Origin: Starkeya sp. ORNL1 | Lineage (GTDB): Bacteria; Pseudomonadota; Alphaproteobacteria; Rhizobiales; Xanthobacteraceae | Length of the DNA: 64,000 nucleotides | Direction: 5' to 3' | Assembly: GCF_012971745.1 (NCBI RefSeq) | Contig: NZ_CP048834.1 | Span: forward strand, 5,465,001-5,529,000 | In this document: one piece after another, positions 26,813 through 35,342 of the stretch | Numbering within the stretch: the first letter of the stretch is position 1 | Layout of the letters: each line of letters opens with the position of its first letter | Made by a program: the position numbers and the translations under genes | The notes under the pieces: generated by a model | The model's input: the letters and a program-made list of their open reading frames with translations, nothing else | Databases searched by the model: none | Told to the model about the DNA's origin: nothing

Positions 26813-26882
26813 GGTAGCCTCCGTTAGAGGGCGGCGGATCCGTCGCCGAGCTGAAGGCGAAATCCGTGACCAGCCTTGGCTA

Positions 26883-27593
26883 TCACGCTGCGCTCGAGCC
26901 GCGGGCCGCGGGCTGCGTGTCGGATAGGAGCTTCAGCAGGGCCTGGGCCCCAGCGGTTGAAGAACTCGGATTCTGGCCCGTGATGAGACGCCCGTCGGTA
27001 ATGACGAAGCTTTCCCAGTTCGGCGCCTTCTCGAAGAGCCCGCCGAGGCGCTTCAACTCATCCTCTACAAGAAACGGGACGACGTGGGTCAACTGGACTT
27101 CTTCTTCCTCGGTGTTGGTGAAGCCGGTGACGCGCTTGCCTTTCACGATAGGCTCGCCCCGATACATGGCCCGATGCAGCGCCGCCGGTGCATGGCAGAC
27201 AGCCGCCACCGGCTTGCCCGAGTTGTAGAAGGATTCGATCAGCGCAATTGAGTCGGCGTCATCGGCAAGATCCCACATCGGCCCATGGCCCCCGGGATAG
27301 AAGACGGCATCGAAATCCGCCGACCGCATGCCTTTGAGCACCACGGTGCTTGCGAGTTCTTTCCGTGCCGCCGGGTCCGACTTGAACCGTGTCATGGCGG
27401 AGGTTTGATTTTCCGGGAGATCGCTCTTTGGATCGATCGGCGGCTGTCCGCCCTTGACTGAGGCAAGCGTCAATTCAATCCCGGCGTCTCGGAAAACATA
27501 GTAGGGCGCCGCGAACTCCTCGAGCCAAAAGCCGGTTTTGCGTCCAGTGTCGCCGAGCTTGTCGTGCGAGGTCAGCACCATCAGGACCTTCAT
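26883..27593 (-). CDS. DJ-1/PfpI-family protein, Hsp31-like
   Basis: 236 residues, matching Hsp31/glyoxalase III-like proteins. The nucleophile elbow is AAVCHAPAAL with Cys about 133, preceded by the family segment DAVFYPGGHGPMWDLADD and an acidic residue in GFWLEEFAAPYYVF. Members detoxify methylglyoxal or act as chaperones/hydratases. AGGAG lies about 8 bases before the ATG at 27593. The start lies 78 bases from the degenerate palindrome E and 155 bases from D; divergent from the possible SRPBCC-like gene. In this island it may handle reactive aldehydes (inference). Confidence 0.87.
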   Translation of the reverse strand: MKVLMVLTSHDKLGDTGRKTGFWLEEFAAPYYVFRDAGIELTLASVKGGQPPIDPKSDLPENQTSAMTRFKSDPAARKELASTVVLKGMRSADFDAVFYPGGHGPMWDLADDADSIALIESFYNSGKPVAAVCHAPAALHRAMYRGEPIVKGKRVTGFTNTEEEEVQLTHVVPFLVEDELKRLGGLFEKAPNWESFVITDGRLITGQNPSSSTAGAQALLKLLSDTQPAARGSSAA

Positions 27594-27670
27594 CTCTCGT
27601 CTCCTTAAGGTCAGCCGGTTGAAATCGTCAGCATTAGGAGAAGGGAAGCCAGCCCTGTCACTTGGACCTT

Positions 27671-27685
27671 GGTGCCGACGACACG
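27671..27685. promoter_or_regulatory. Degenerate regulon palindrome, site E (for the DJ-1/PfpI gene)
   Basis: GGTGCC-GAC-GACACG matches the regulon core at 10 of 12 specified bases. It lies 78 bases upstream of the minus-strand DJ-1/PfpI start, the same distance range as the clear sites, and pairs with site D in this divergent region. Confidence 0.4.
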
Positions 27686-27747
27686 ATGGTATCAATCGAG
27701 GGTGTGAGGCGGAGTGCTGGCCCGACGCTTGCCGAAGCCAATCCGAA

Positions 27748-27762
27748 GGTATCAGCGACACC
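27748..27762. promoter_or_regulatory. Regulon palindrome, site D (for the 27827 operon)
   Basis: GGTATC-AGC-GACACC with flanking AA and AT, a full match to GGTRTY-N3-GAYACC. It ends 64 bases before the ATG at 27827. Confidence 0.65.
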
Positions 27763-27826
27763 ATCGTGCAATGGCATTCCGACCGCAATCAATGATCTGG
27801 TTCGGTACGGGACAAGGAGAATTGCC

Positions 27827-28393
27827 ATGGAAGACCACGAGATCGTCAGCTCAAACTTTACCGCGATCATCAACGCTCCGATCGACGGCATCGATATTCC
27901 CGCCTGGTGCTTCACGCTGTCCGAGGAGGAGTATCAGGGCTGCTCGCCTGCTCACATCGCGGCGGGCTTCACGACGGCGCCGGACGGCAAGCGCATGTCG
28001 ATCAATGTGGAGATCATTGGCGGCAGCCTGATGGTGCAGCATTATGTCGAAACGCTTGGGAGGAAAGACCACCTCGTACTGGAATCGATTTCCGATGTCT
28101 TCACCCCTGCCGGTCGAACGACGATCCACGTTCTCTGGGAACTAAGAGTCAAAGCCCTGGACAGCCGGACCTGTGAGTTCACGAACCATGTGCGGACCAA
28201 GGCGACCGACGAATTCATGAAGTTCATCGATCGCCAGGGCATTCCCCTGGACGTGTTTCGCTCGCAGCGTCAGCCCATGTCGATTGCTCACAACAAGAGT
28301 GAAACTCCTTTCTTTGCCGCCAGTATCGAGCGAGCCGCGCGGCGATCCGGCCAGACCGAGACGGTCGTGGTCGCTGGGCAGAGGAGGGCGTGA
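27827..28393 (+). CDS. Unrecognised protein, possibly SRPBCC-like
   Basis: 188-residue cytoplasmic protein with no signal peptide. I do not recognise a characterised family with certainty. The pattern FTAIINAPIDGIDIPAWCFTLSEEEYQGCS followed by alternating strands (MSINVEIIGGSLMVQHYVE, HLVLESISDVFTPAGRTTIHVLWELRVK) and a long C-terminal helix (TKATDEFMKFIDRQ) resembles the START/SRPBCC helix-grip fold, which binds hydrophobic ligands. AGGAG is 8 bases before the ATG. It overlaps no neighbour, and the isochorismatase-like gene starts one base after its stop, so the pair is an operon under site D. Confidence 0.75.
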   Translation: MEDHEIVSSNFTAIINAPIDGIDIPAWCFTLSEEEYQGCSPAHIAAGFTTAPDGKRMSINVEIIGGSLMVQHYVETLGRKDHLVLESISDVFTPAGRTTIHVLWELRVKALDSRTCEFTNHVRTKATDEFMKFIDRQGIPLDVFRSQRQPMSIAHNKSETPFFAASIERAARRSGQTETVVVAGQRRA

Positions 28394-28394
28394 C

Positions 28395-29054
28395 ATGGCG
28401 ATCCACGGGTATGACCCCGAGATCACTGCGCTTTTGGTGATCGATCCCTATAACGACTTCATCTCCGAAGGTGGCAAGATATGGCCACGCCTTCAGGCCG
28501 TCGCCGAGGCGAACGGATGCGTTCCTCATATGCTGCAGGTTTTGACTGCGGCACGGAACTCCCGGATCCGGGTATTCTATGCAATGCACCACCGCTATCG
28601 TCCGGGCGACTATGAGGGCTGGAAGTATATCGCGCCAATCCAGAAGGCCGCCTGGAAGCGCAAGAGCTTCGAATTCGGGACGTGGGGTGGGGAGATCCGC
28701 GCGGAATTCCAGCCTCTGCCGGGCGAGACGATCGTCGCAGAGCACTGGTGCTCCAGCGGCTTCGCCAACACCGACCTGGATCTCGAGCTCAAGAAGCACG
28801 GTATCCACCAGTTGATTGTCATCGGACTCGTCGCACATACCTGCGTCGAGGCGACCGTTCGCTATGCTGCCGAGCTTGGGTACGATGTCACGGTAGTCAG
28901 GGATGCAACCGCCGATTACACCGAGGAGGCGATGCATGCTGCGCTCGACGTAAATATGCCCAACTACGCCAATGCCATTGTGAGCACTGCAGAAATCGTT
29001 GGTTCAATTGCCGCAATGCGGCCCACGCTCGTGGAAACGGCGGGTTTCGATTGA
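28395..29054 (+). CDS. Cysteine hydrolase, isochorismatase-like family
   Basis: 219 residues. The catalytic Asp is in ALLVIDPYNDF (about 17) and the nucleophile Cys in GLVAHTCVEATVRYAAELGYDVTVV (about 150), both hallmark positions. The usual catalytic Lys position appears to be His about 117 (IVAEHWCSSGFANTDLD), a variation of the triad. Family members hydrolyse isochorismate, nicotinamide, N-carbamoyl compounds or other amides. GAGGAGG precedes the ATG. Co-transcribed with the possible SRPBCC-like gene. Confidence 0.87.
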   Translation: MAIHGYDPEITALLVIDPYNDFISEGGKIWPRLQAVAEANGCVPHMLQVLTAARNSRIRVFYAMHHRYRPGDYEGWKYIAPIQKAAWKRKSFEFGTWGGEIRAEFQPLPGETIVAEHWCSSGFANTDLDLELKKHGIHQLIVIGLVAHTCVEATVRYAAELGYDVTVVRDATADYTEEAMHAALDVNMPNYANAIVSTAEIVGSIAAMRPTLVETAGFD

Positions 29055-29719
29055 CGAAACTGCAGCTTTATTCCGGCATCGGAGTTTGTTCGCGGCGGTT
29101 GAAGAGACCCGGTACTGATTGCGGCACCGGCGATCCCGAAGCAATCGGCAAGCGTTTCGGTATTACCACAGGCACGAGCGCTGGAACCGGCTCCTGCGCC
29201 GCTTTCGGGCCTCTCGCCGCGGCATGAGCAGTTGCCGCGGCGTCACGCATGACGGCGCGCGATAGCGCAGCCGTTGGCGCAAGGAACCAACGTCTCGTCG
29301 ACGATCCGCGCCCGCTCCTCCATTGTCCGGCACCGCGACCCGATCGCGCCCTGCCTCGTCGGTCAGCAACCCACTTGCCGAAGCCCGGCGAGGCTAAGAC
29401 CGCATCAAGAGGTGGTGGATCGCAACCGCCGTATCACGGTCGATATCCGCAGGCGACTTCTGACCGTCAAAGCGAACGGTACAGGGCGCCGTTAGCCCTT
29501 GCTCCTTTGCAGAGCCGAAGCGCTGCCGGCCTTCGGTAGTCGAGGGCGGTCGCTTTAACAACTATTCACAACGATTCATTCGCGGTCCGCCTGGAAACGG
29601 CGCAACGTCTGTGGGCCGAGCGAAGAGACGTCATCCCGAAGCAAGACCGGGTTTCGCTTGCAGTCCGCCGGCGGTGACGGCGCCGCCACAGTGCAGGTCA
29701 ATCAGCGGGAGAATGCGCC
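29055..29719. other. 665-base stretch holding only a transposase relic
   Basis: No intact gene. Apart from the IS66-type remnant near 29110-29335 nothing is recognised; the right end leads into the FixJ-like gene. Confidence 0.5.
29110..29335 (-). pseudogene. Frameshifted remnant of an IS66-family TnpA (OrfA)
   Basis: On the minus strand one frame reads MEERARIVDETLVPCANGCAIARRHA (from 29323), and at a stop near 29245 the next frame continues VTPRQLLMPRREARKR, then a third frame gives PVPALVPVV. Together these parallel the IS66 OrfA pattern (EKARIVAES...GAS VS.VARRHGV.PQQLFTWRREAR...FVPVV). No TnpB/TnpC genes or clear terminal repeats are nearby. A decayed insertion scar at the right edge of the second catabolic island. 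Confidence 0.65.
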
Positions 29720-30409
29720 ATGCCCCTATCGCCAGACCTATCCATCGGTACACGCCATCCAATTCCGACGTTTGCCGGTCTTTCGCCGATCGCGCCGGCG
29801 GCACCCATCATATTCATCGCCGTCAGCGATACGTTTACGCGCCAGGCACTAATTGCGGCCGTCCATGATATGGGGTGGCATGCGAAGGACCTTTCGTCAG
29901 CGAGAGCCCTCCTGACTGAGCCGGTTGCCACTGTGCCGAACTGCCTCGTGCTCGACGTCTCGCTGCCCACGTATGGCGAACTTTATTTTCAGAAATGCCT
30001 TGCCGCCGAACGCCCTGGGACGCCGGTCGTGTGCATTACCGGCGTTGCCGACGTGCCGATGACAGTGCGGGCAATGAAGGCCGGCGCCGTCGACGTCCTG
30101 CCCAAGCCGGTGCGCTCCGACCTCCTGGTCGATGCCATCCAAGACGCCCTGACGCAGAGCGAAAGCAGATTGCGGGAGAGCATGGCTTATCGTTCGATCC
30201 ACGAGAGCTATGCTACCCTTAGCCCCCGCGAACGCCAGGTCATGGCGCTGGTCGCGTCCGGCCTCCTGAATAAGCAGGTCGGCGGCAAGCTCGGCATCAG
30301 CGAGATTACCGTGAAGGCGCACCGTGGTCAGGTGATGCGCAAAATGAACACGCGTTCGTTCGTAGACCTGGTGAAAATGGCGGAGAAACTGCAGAGCGCG
30401 GCCAATTGA
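29720..30409 (+). CDS. FixJ/NarL-type response regulator with altered acidic pocket
   Basis: 229 residues: a receiver domain (about 28-145) and a LuxR-type HTH (about 158-220: YATLSPRERQVMALVASGLLNKQVGGKLGISEITVKAHRGQVMRKM in parts). The phospho-acceptor Asp (CLVLDVSLP), Thr (CITG) and Lys (LPKPV) are present, but the N-terminal acidic pair reads AVSDT, so one of the two Mg-binding acids is Ser. GGGAG precedes the ATG. No histidine kinase is nearby: an orphan. Convergent with the next large regulator. Candidate controller of the island, unproven. Confidence 0.87.
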   Translation: MPLSPDLSIGTRHPIPTFAGLSPIAPAAPIIFIAVSDTFTRQALIAAVHDMGWHAKDLSSARALLTEPVATVPNCLVLDVSLPTYGELYFQKCLAAERPGTPVVCITGVADVPMTVRAMKAGAVDVLPKPVRSDLLVDAIQDALTQSESRLRESMAYRSIHESYATLSPRERQVMALVASGLLNKQVGGKLGISEITVKAHRGQVMRKMNTRSFVDLVKMAEKLQSAAN

Positions 30410-30426
30410 GGCGGCGTGTACCCGGC

Positions 30427-33333
30427 TCAGCTGTCTTCCTTGCCGGATAGCTCGTCAATAAGCGCCTTGGCGTGTCGTAGATCAGCCGTCTCGAAGCCCT
30501 CGGTGAATCGCCCGTAGATCGGCGCGAGGAGACTGCGGGCGTCGCGTCGCCGGCCGTTTCTCTGATAGTGTCGGGCCAGGCTCAACGCTGTGCGAAGCTC
30601 CCACGACAGAGCTTCCTGCCGGCGCGCCCAGCCCAGCGATTGTTGGAATTGCTCCTCGGCCGCGCTATCGGCCGTCCTGCCACCTTCTGCTTGGAGAAGC
30701 TCGCCTCTGACGCGCAGGACCTCGGCGATGCACCAGAGTTCTTCGTCTCGTTCGCACATGGTGAGAGCCTTGTCGATGATCTGCTGCCCCTCGTTGATGC
30801 GGTTTGCCAGCCGTAGTCCGTCGGCATATTCCGCATACACCCAGGTGTGGCGCAACGAGAAGCGGTTCTCCGGAAGCCTGTGCAGCGTCGTTCGAAGCAG
30901 ATCCAGACCGCGCGCGAGATCGCCTTGCTTGATCAGCAATATCCCTTGAAAGCATTTGCCCCAGGAATGCCAGATAGCCAGACCTTCTCGAACCGAGCGG
31001 TTGAGCAAGAGGTCTATATAGTGCTGCGCGCCAGGCAGATCGTTGGCGATCAACGAGAGGGGGCACGCGCCCTTGGTCAACGAGTTGCAGAGGGTAAGCG
31101 TGTGGTCGAGCGCCAGCGCTTCCTCGACGTTGGCGGCGTTCATCGTCAGGGCCTGGGTGACGAAGCCTTGCAGCCAGAGGATAGTCACCAGAAAATTCCG
31201 AGCGGTGACCTTCTGGTCGAACTGAAAGCGGATGATGTGGGCGCGATGCACGGGCGCCACGTAGTGGCTCAGCATATATTCGATCTGCCGTCGGGCGGTC
31301 CGCTGGTCGCCGAGAAAGTGGGCCGTGAAGCCACGCATGCGTTCGCCGGTCAGCGGATCGACGGGGTCGCTCGAGTGGGTTGCGACGTCGCAAAATCGAT
31401 CGGCCAGCGCCAACGCCTCCCGAAAGGACCCACGATTGTGGGCATGGCACCACAGACACCACAGTACGCGAAGCTTGTAGTCGATGTCGTCAAGGGTCTC
31501 GGCGATCCTGAGCGCTTGGCTCAGCGCTGCTTCCAGCTCTGGACCCCAAGCCTCAATGTTGAGAAGCACCGCGCCGAGGGCATGCTGAAACTGAAGCTCG
31601 AGACGCGGGTCACGTTGCGCGCTGGAGGTCAGAACCGACAGCGATTGCGCGACGCGCGATCGGCATTCGTTCATCAGTGACAGGTGCATCCATAAAGGCA
31701 GCGCGGCCTCGGTCATAGCAACGCCCAGCATCGCGTCGTCGCCGGACGAGAAGGCCCAGTCCAGCGCCTTGCGGACATTGTCGATCTGGTGTCCATAGGT
31801 CGCGAGCCACTCGTCGCGACCCATCACCTCGACGTCGAAGCCGGCGCGAATGAGCACCGCGCGATAATGTTCGGCATGGCGGCGTGCGGTTGAGGCGAAC
31901 TCGCCGCTCTCGACCAGCTTCTCCAGGGTGTAGGCGCGTGTCGTGTCCAGCAGGCGGTAGATTGGCGTTTGGCCTTTGCCATTCACGGAGACCAGCGACT
32001 TGGCGACCAGATCGGCAATCGCCCGGATTACATCCGCTGCATCGTCCTCCTTGCCGATGACAATTGCTTGCGCTGTCTGGAGCGTAAAGCCGCCCGCGAA
32101 GACGGCGAGGCGGCGCAGCACCATCTGCTCGGTCGGGTCGAGATACTGGTAGCTCCAGTCCAGCGCCGCCGTCAGAGTGCTATGCCGTTCCAAGGCCGTG
32201 CGCCGCCCGCGCATGAGAAGGCGGAAGCGGTTGTTCAATTGCGAGGCCAGATCTTTCAGACCGAACGTATCCACACGGCTGGCGGCGAGTTCGATGGCCA
32301 GCGCCATGCCGTCAAGCTTGCGGCAGATGCTGGAGACGAGCCATACGGTCTCGTCCGTGACGTCGAAGGCTTCGGCGCTCGACCTTGCACGCTCGACGAA
32401 CAACTCGACCGCCGGGAAGGCGAGTGCTTGCCGTGCGGTCAGGACTGCCGCTTCCGGCGGTGTGTCGAGCGGTTCGAGGTGATGAACGTTCTCGCCTTCC
32501 GCCCGTAGCAACTCGCGGCTGGTGGCGAGCACGCGCAAGTCGGTTGTGCCGCTCAGGACCGCCTCGGCGAGGGCGCAGGCTGCCTGAAGGACGTGCTCGC
32601 AACTATCAAGCACGAGCAGGACCCGGCGGCTATGCAGGAAATCGACGACTTCCGAGATCGGATCGTCCGATGTCACGGCGAGCCCGAGCGTCGCCGCCAC
32701 GACGCTCGACAGCGCGATAGAATTCGAGACCGCCGCAAGGTCGATAAAGAACACTCCGTCGGTGTAGGCCGCCGTCACTTGCTGGGCGATTGTGAGAGCT
32801 ACCGTCGTCTTGCCGATACCGCCGGGACCGACGATCGTGAGAAGACGGCGGTGTTCGAGACGCTTGACCGCGTCCGCCACCACGCCATCGCGGCCGATCA
32901 CCCGTGATATCGACTGGGGTAGCCGCTGACTGCGTTCCGCGATGACGGGCGCGACGGCCGGTAACGCCGTCGGCGGCATCGAGTGCGCGACCGGCGCCAC
33001 GAAGCGATAGCCGTGGCCGGGCACGGCGACCACGTAGCGGGCGCTCGCGCGTCCGTCGTTCAGCGCGCGCCGCAACAATGCCATCTGGGTGCGAAGATTT
33101 CCCTCGTCGACTACGACGTTGGGCCATGCCCGCGCCATCAGTTCGTCTTTGGCGAGGAGTTCACCCGGCCGTTCGACGAGGGCAATCAGGATCTCGAGCG
33201 CGCGGCCACCAATTCGGACCGGCTTATCGCCCTCCAGCAGAAGCTGCCGCTCCGGTTGAAGGCGAAAGGGTCCGAACGTGATCTCGCGGGCAATGCGATG
33301 GCCGGCATTTTCTGGCGGCGCTGCGATCGACAA
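30427..33333 (-). CDS. Large STAND-type regulator: OmpR-like winged helix + NB-ARC ATPase + helical repeats
   Basis: About 968 residues. The N-terminal DNA-binding domain is ITFGPFRLQPERQLLLEGDKPVRIGGRALEILIALVERPGELLAKDELMARAWP and so on, ending YVVAVPGHGYRFVAPV (CadC/OmpR type). A STAND ATPase follows: Walker [13 protein letters not shown], Walker B VLLVLDSCEHV, sensor segment VLATSRELLRAEGENVHHLEPL, MALAIELAASRVD. The remaining 550 residues are TPR-like helical repeats. Probably an ATP-dependent, ligand-switched transcription activator. TTG 33333 is chosen for its AAAAGGA site; a TTG at 33423 is the longer option. Paralog of the 37110 protein. Confidence 0.85.
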   Translation of the reverse strand: MSIAAPPENAGHRIAREITFGPFRLQPERQLLLEGDKPVRIGGRALEILIALVERPGELLAKDELMARAWPNVVVDEGNLRTQMALLRRALNDGRASARYVVAVPGHGYRFVAPVAHSMPPTALPAVAPVIAERSQRLPQSISRVIGRDGVVADAVKRLEHRRLLTIVGPGGIGKTTVALTIAQQVTAAYTDGVFFIDLAAVSNSIALSSVVAATLGLAVTSDDPISEVVDFLHSRRVLLVLDSCEHVLQAACALAEAVLSGTTDLRVLATSRELLRAEGENVHHLEPLDTPPEAAVLTARQALAFPAVELFVERARSSAEAFDVTDETVWLVSSICRKLDGMALAIELAASRVDTFGLKDLASQLNNRFRLLMRGRRTALERHSTLTAALDWSYQYLDPTEQMVLRRLAVFAGGFTLQTAQAIVIGKEDDAADVIRAIADLVAKSLVSVNGKGQTPIYRLLDTTRAYTLEKLVESGEFASTARRHAEHYRAVLIRAGFDVEVMGRDEWLATYGHQIDNVRKALDWAFSSGDDAMLGVAMTEAALPLWMHLSLMNECRSRVAQSLSVLTSSAQRDPRLELQFQHALGAVLLNIEAWGPELEAALSQALRIAETLDDIDYKLRVLWCLWCHAHNRGSFREALALADRFCDVATHSSDPVDPLTGERMRGFTAHFLGDQRTARRQIEYMLSHYVAPVHRAHIIRFQFDQKVTARNFLVTILWLQGFVTQALTMNAANVEEALALDHTLTLCNSLTKGACPLSLIANDLPGAQHYIDLLLNRSVREGLAIWHSWGKCFQGILLIKQGDLARGLDLLRTTLHRLPENRFSLRHTWVYAEYADGLRLANRINEGQQIIDKALTMCERDEELWCIAEVLRVRGELLQAEGGRTADSAAEEQFQQSLGWARRQEALSWELRTALSLARHYQRNGRRRDARSLLAPIYGRFTEGFETADLRHAKALIDELSGKEDS

Positions 33334-33473
33334 ATCAGGGATCCTTTTGGATGCCCGGATTATTAGCCGCACCCGTTCGAGAATAAAGCCGCCATTTTCG
33401 GAGTGAAGCAACTGCGGACCCAAGCACCGCCAGCCAGTTCAACGCCGATTGGGAGACTTTTTGGAAGATGGGG

Positions 33474-33677
33474 TTAGGTTGGCATGAACCGGTGACAATA
33501 GAAATTCACGCTGTGAAGCCGTGCCGAGAGGCGTGGCGGTCGCTGGTAGCGTGATCTCGTACGCGGCGCCAGACGCATCAGCTTGGTGGCTTGGTGATGG
33601 CCGTCCTTGCCGAACATAATCGTCAGCACCCGCAAAGTCGCTCTTGAGTCGGACGAGCCGGTGGTGCCCGCGCTCAT
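33474..33677 (-). CDS. Small basic hypothetical protein, uncertain
   Basis: 67 codons beginning with an ATG that overlaps the stop of the preceding small membrane-protein gene in an ATGA arrangement. The product is rich in Arg and has no recognised domain (segment TLRVLTIMFGKDGHHQATKLMRL). The overlap is the only support; it may be chance. Confidence 0.25.
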   Translation of the reverse strand: MSAGTTGSSDSRATLRVLTIMFGKDGHHQATKLMRLAPRTRSRYQRPPRLSARLHSVNFYCHRFMPT

Positions 33678-33922
33678 GCTGGATCGAGGGTCGCGGCCGC
33701 CACCTCAATGCGCCTCCTGCCGGCTGGATTAACAGTCAGAGCCTCGGCCACCGGAAGCTCCAATACGACCTCATCATTCTCGTCGAGCACTACGATCACA
33801 GTCGAGATTGGCGCTTGGTGCATTCTCATCCTCGACGCGTTCCTGGCTAGTTCGATCAGGAAAATCATCACGATGGCGAGAGCCACTACAATTCCGCTTG
33901 CCATCGCAGTGACGACGAACAT
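33674..33922 (-). CDS. Small single-pass membrane protein, hypothetical
   Basis: 82 residues. One N-terminal membrane segment (VVTAMASGIVVALAIVMIFLIELARNA), then a soluble tail with ISTVIVVLDENDEVVLELPVAEAL. No family recognised. ATG at 33922 follows AGGAG by 12 bases and GAGG closely. The longer frame reaching 34210 overlaps the sugar transporter promoter region and is not supported. Lies between the first STAND regulator and the sugar ABC operon, divergent from the latter. Confidence 0.5.
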   Translation of the reverse strand: MFVVTAMASGIVVALAIVMIFLIELARNASRMRMHQAPISTVIVVLDENDEVVLELPVAEALTVNPAGRRRIEVAAATLDPA

Positions 33923-34118
33923 GGCCTCTGCACGCTCCTGGTAAGTGAGGCTGATGAGACATTCGAGCCGGGATGGAAGGTTTCGTTTGCAGCGCAAGGG
34001 GGCGGCACCCGTAGAGCACATTACCGTGGGCGGCATGCCGCGGCCTGCAGTATCTTTCTTTTGCGGCCCATACTCGCTAACTTCATATTTAAGCTCATCT
34101 GTTCTCGGGGGGATAGCA

Positions 34119-35342
34119 ATGATGCGCCTGGTCAGAACCTTGTTCACGCTTGCGCTTATATCGTTCCCGCTCGGGATTTCTGGTGCCTGGGCGGCCGATA
34201 TTCGGTTCACGGCCGGCGAATACTCCGGCTTTACACGTCCGTTCCTCGAGCGCGCGGCTCGCGACTTCGAAGCGCTTCACCCTGGAACACGCATCCAAAT
34301 TGAGGTCATCCCGTGGGACAGCTACCTGCAAAAGCTCACGACCGACATCAGCGGCGGCGATCAACCCGATCTAGCGATCGTTCCGACCATGTGGGTGTCC
34401 GACCTCGCATCCGACCGCCTTCTTGAACCCCTCGATGCGTTGGCGACACCCGAATTCAAGTCGAAGTTCATACCAGCGTTCCTGGTGCCGGCCACCGTTG
34501 ATGGCCATCTCCTTGGTTTGCCAGCGGCCGCCTCGGCTCGGGCGATGGTTGTGAACACGGATCTCCTCAGCCGGGCAGGCGCACCCGAGCCGAAGACATG
34601 GGAGTCGCTCAAGGAGGCCGCCCGGCTTGTCGCCGCCTTACCTGACACCTATGGGTTCGGGCTTCCCGGCAAAGAGGTCGAGGTCGATACGTATTTTTAC
34701 TACGCACTCTGGGCGTTTGGCGGGGAAATCCTGAAGGACGGACGGAGCGGCCTCGCGGCTCCAGAGGCCATTCGCGCAGCGACCGCCTATATGTCGCTCA
34801 TCAACGACAAGGCGACCGAGCCGGCACCGACGGCGCACAGCCGCGAGGATGTCTTCAAGCTCTTCAAGGAGGGCCGCATTGGAATTATCTTTACCTATCC
34901 GATGCTGATCCCGCAGCTGAAAGAAGAAGCGCCTAAGCTTCACTATGCCGTCATGCCGTTTCCGGTCGAGACCAAGCCGGTTACGCTAGGGGTAACCGAC
35001 GTCTTGACGCTGTCGAGTTCCTCGAAGAACAAGCAGGTCGCCTGGGAGTTCGCGCAGTTCCTATACGGTGACAAGTATCGCGCCGAGTTCGATCGCGCGG
35101 AGGGGCTCCTTCCTGTCACAGTCTCGGAAGCAGCGAGTAGCTATTACAAGGACAATCCAGACATCGCGGCATTCGCAGCCGGGCTCGCATACGCGCGCTT
35201 CTTCCCTACGGTCAAAGGCTGGCCTGAAATCTCGGATATCACAGTTCGCGCTCTACAGACCATGTACCTTGGCCAGCGGACACCAACGGAGGCGATGACC
35301 GATGCAGCGCGGCAAATCGACGAAGTCCTCGCTCGGCCTTGA
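34119..35342 (+). CDS. Sugar ABC transporter substrate-binding protein (SBP family 1, UgpB/MalE-like)
   Basis: About 407 residues with signal peptide MMRLVRTLFTLALISFPLGISGAWA and mature start ADIRF. Family-1 landmarks: FEALHPGTRIQIEVIPWDSYLQKLTTDISGGDQPDLAIV, LGLPAAASARAMVVNTDLLSRAGAPEPKTWESLKEAA, and FKEGRIGIIFTYPML. GGGGGGA lies just before the ATG at 34119. It overlaps the first permease gene by 41 bases. Periplasmic receptor for a carbohydrate or polyol; no ATPase gene is in the operon. Lies between the two STAND regulators. Confidence 0.9.
   Translation: MMRLVRTLFTLALISFPLGISGAWAADIRFTAGEYSGFTRPFLERAARDFEALHPGTRIQIEVIPWDSYLQKLTTDISGGDQPDLAIVPTMWVSDLASDRLLEPLDALATPEFKSKFIPAFLVPATVDGHLLGLPAAASARAMVVNTDLLSRAGAPEPKTWESLKEAARLVAALPDTYGFGLPGKEVEVDTYFYYALWAFGGEILKDGRSGLAAPEAIRAATAYMSLINDKATEPAPTAHSREDVFKLFKEGRIGIIFTYPMLIPQLKEEAPKLHYAVMPFPVETKPVTLGVTDVLTLSSSSKNKQVAWEFAQFLYGDKYRAEFDRAEGLLPVTVSEAASSYYKDNPDIAAFAAGLAYARFFPTVKGWPEISDITVRALQTMYLGQRTPTEAMTDAARQIDEVLARP

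Noticed and set aside
33674..34210. 178-codon version of the small membrane protein
   Set aside because: The extra N-terminal half overlaps the control region and signal-peptide codons of the divergent sugar binding protein and has no membrane or domain features.
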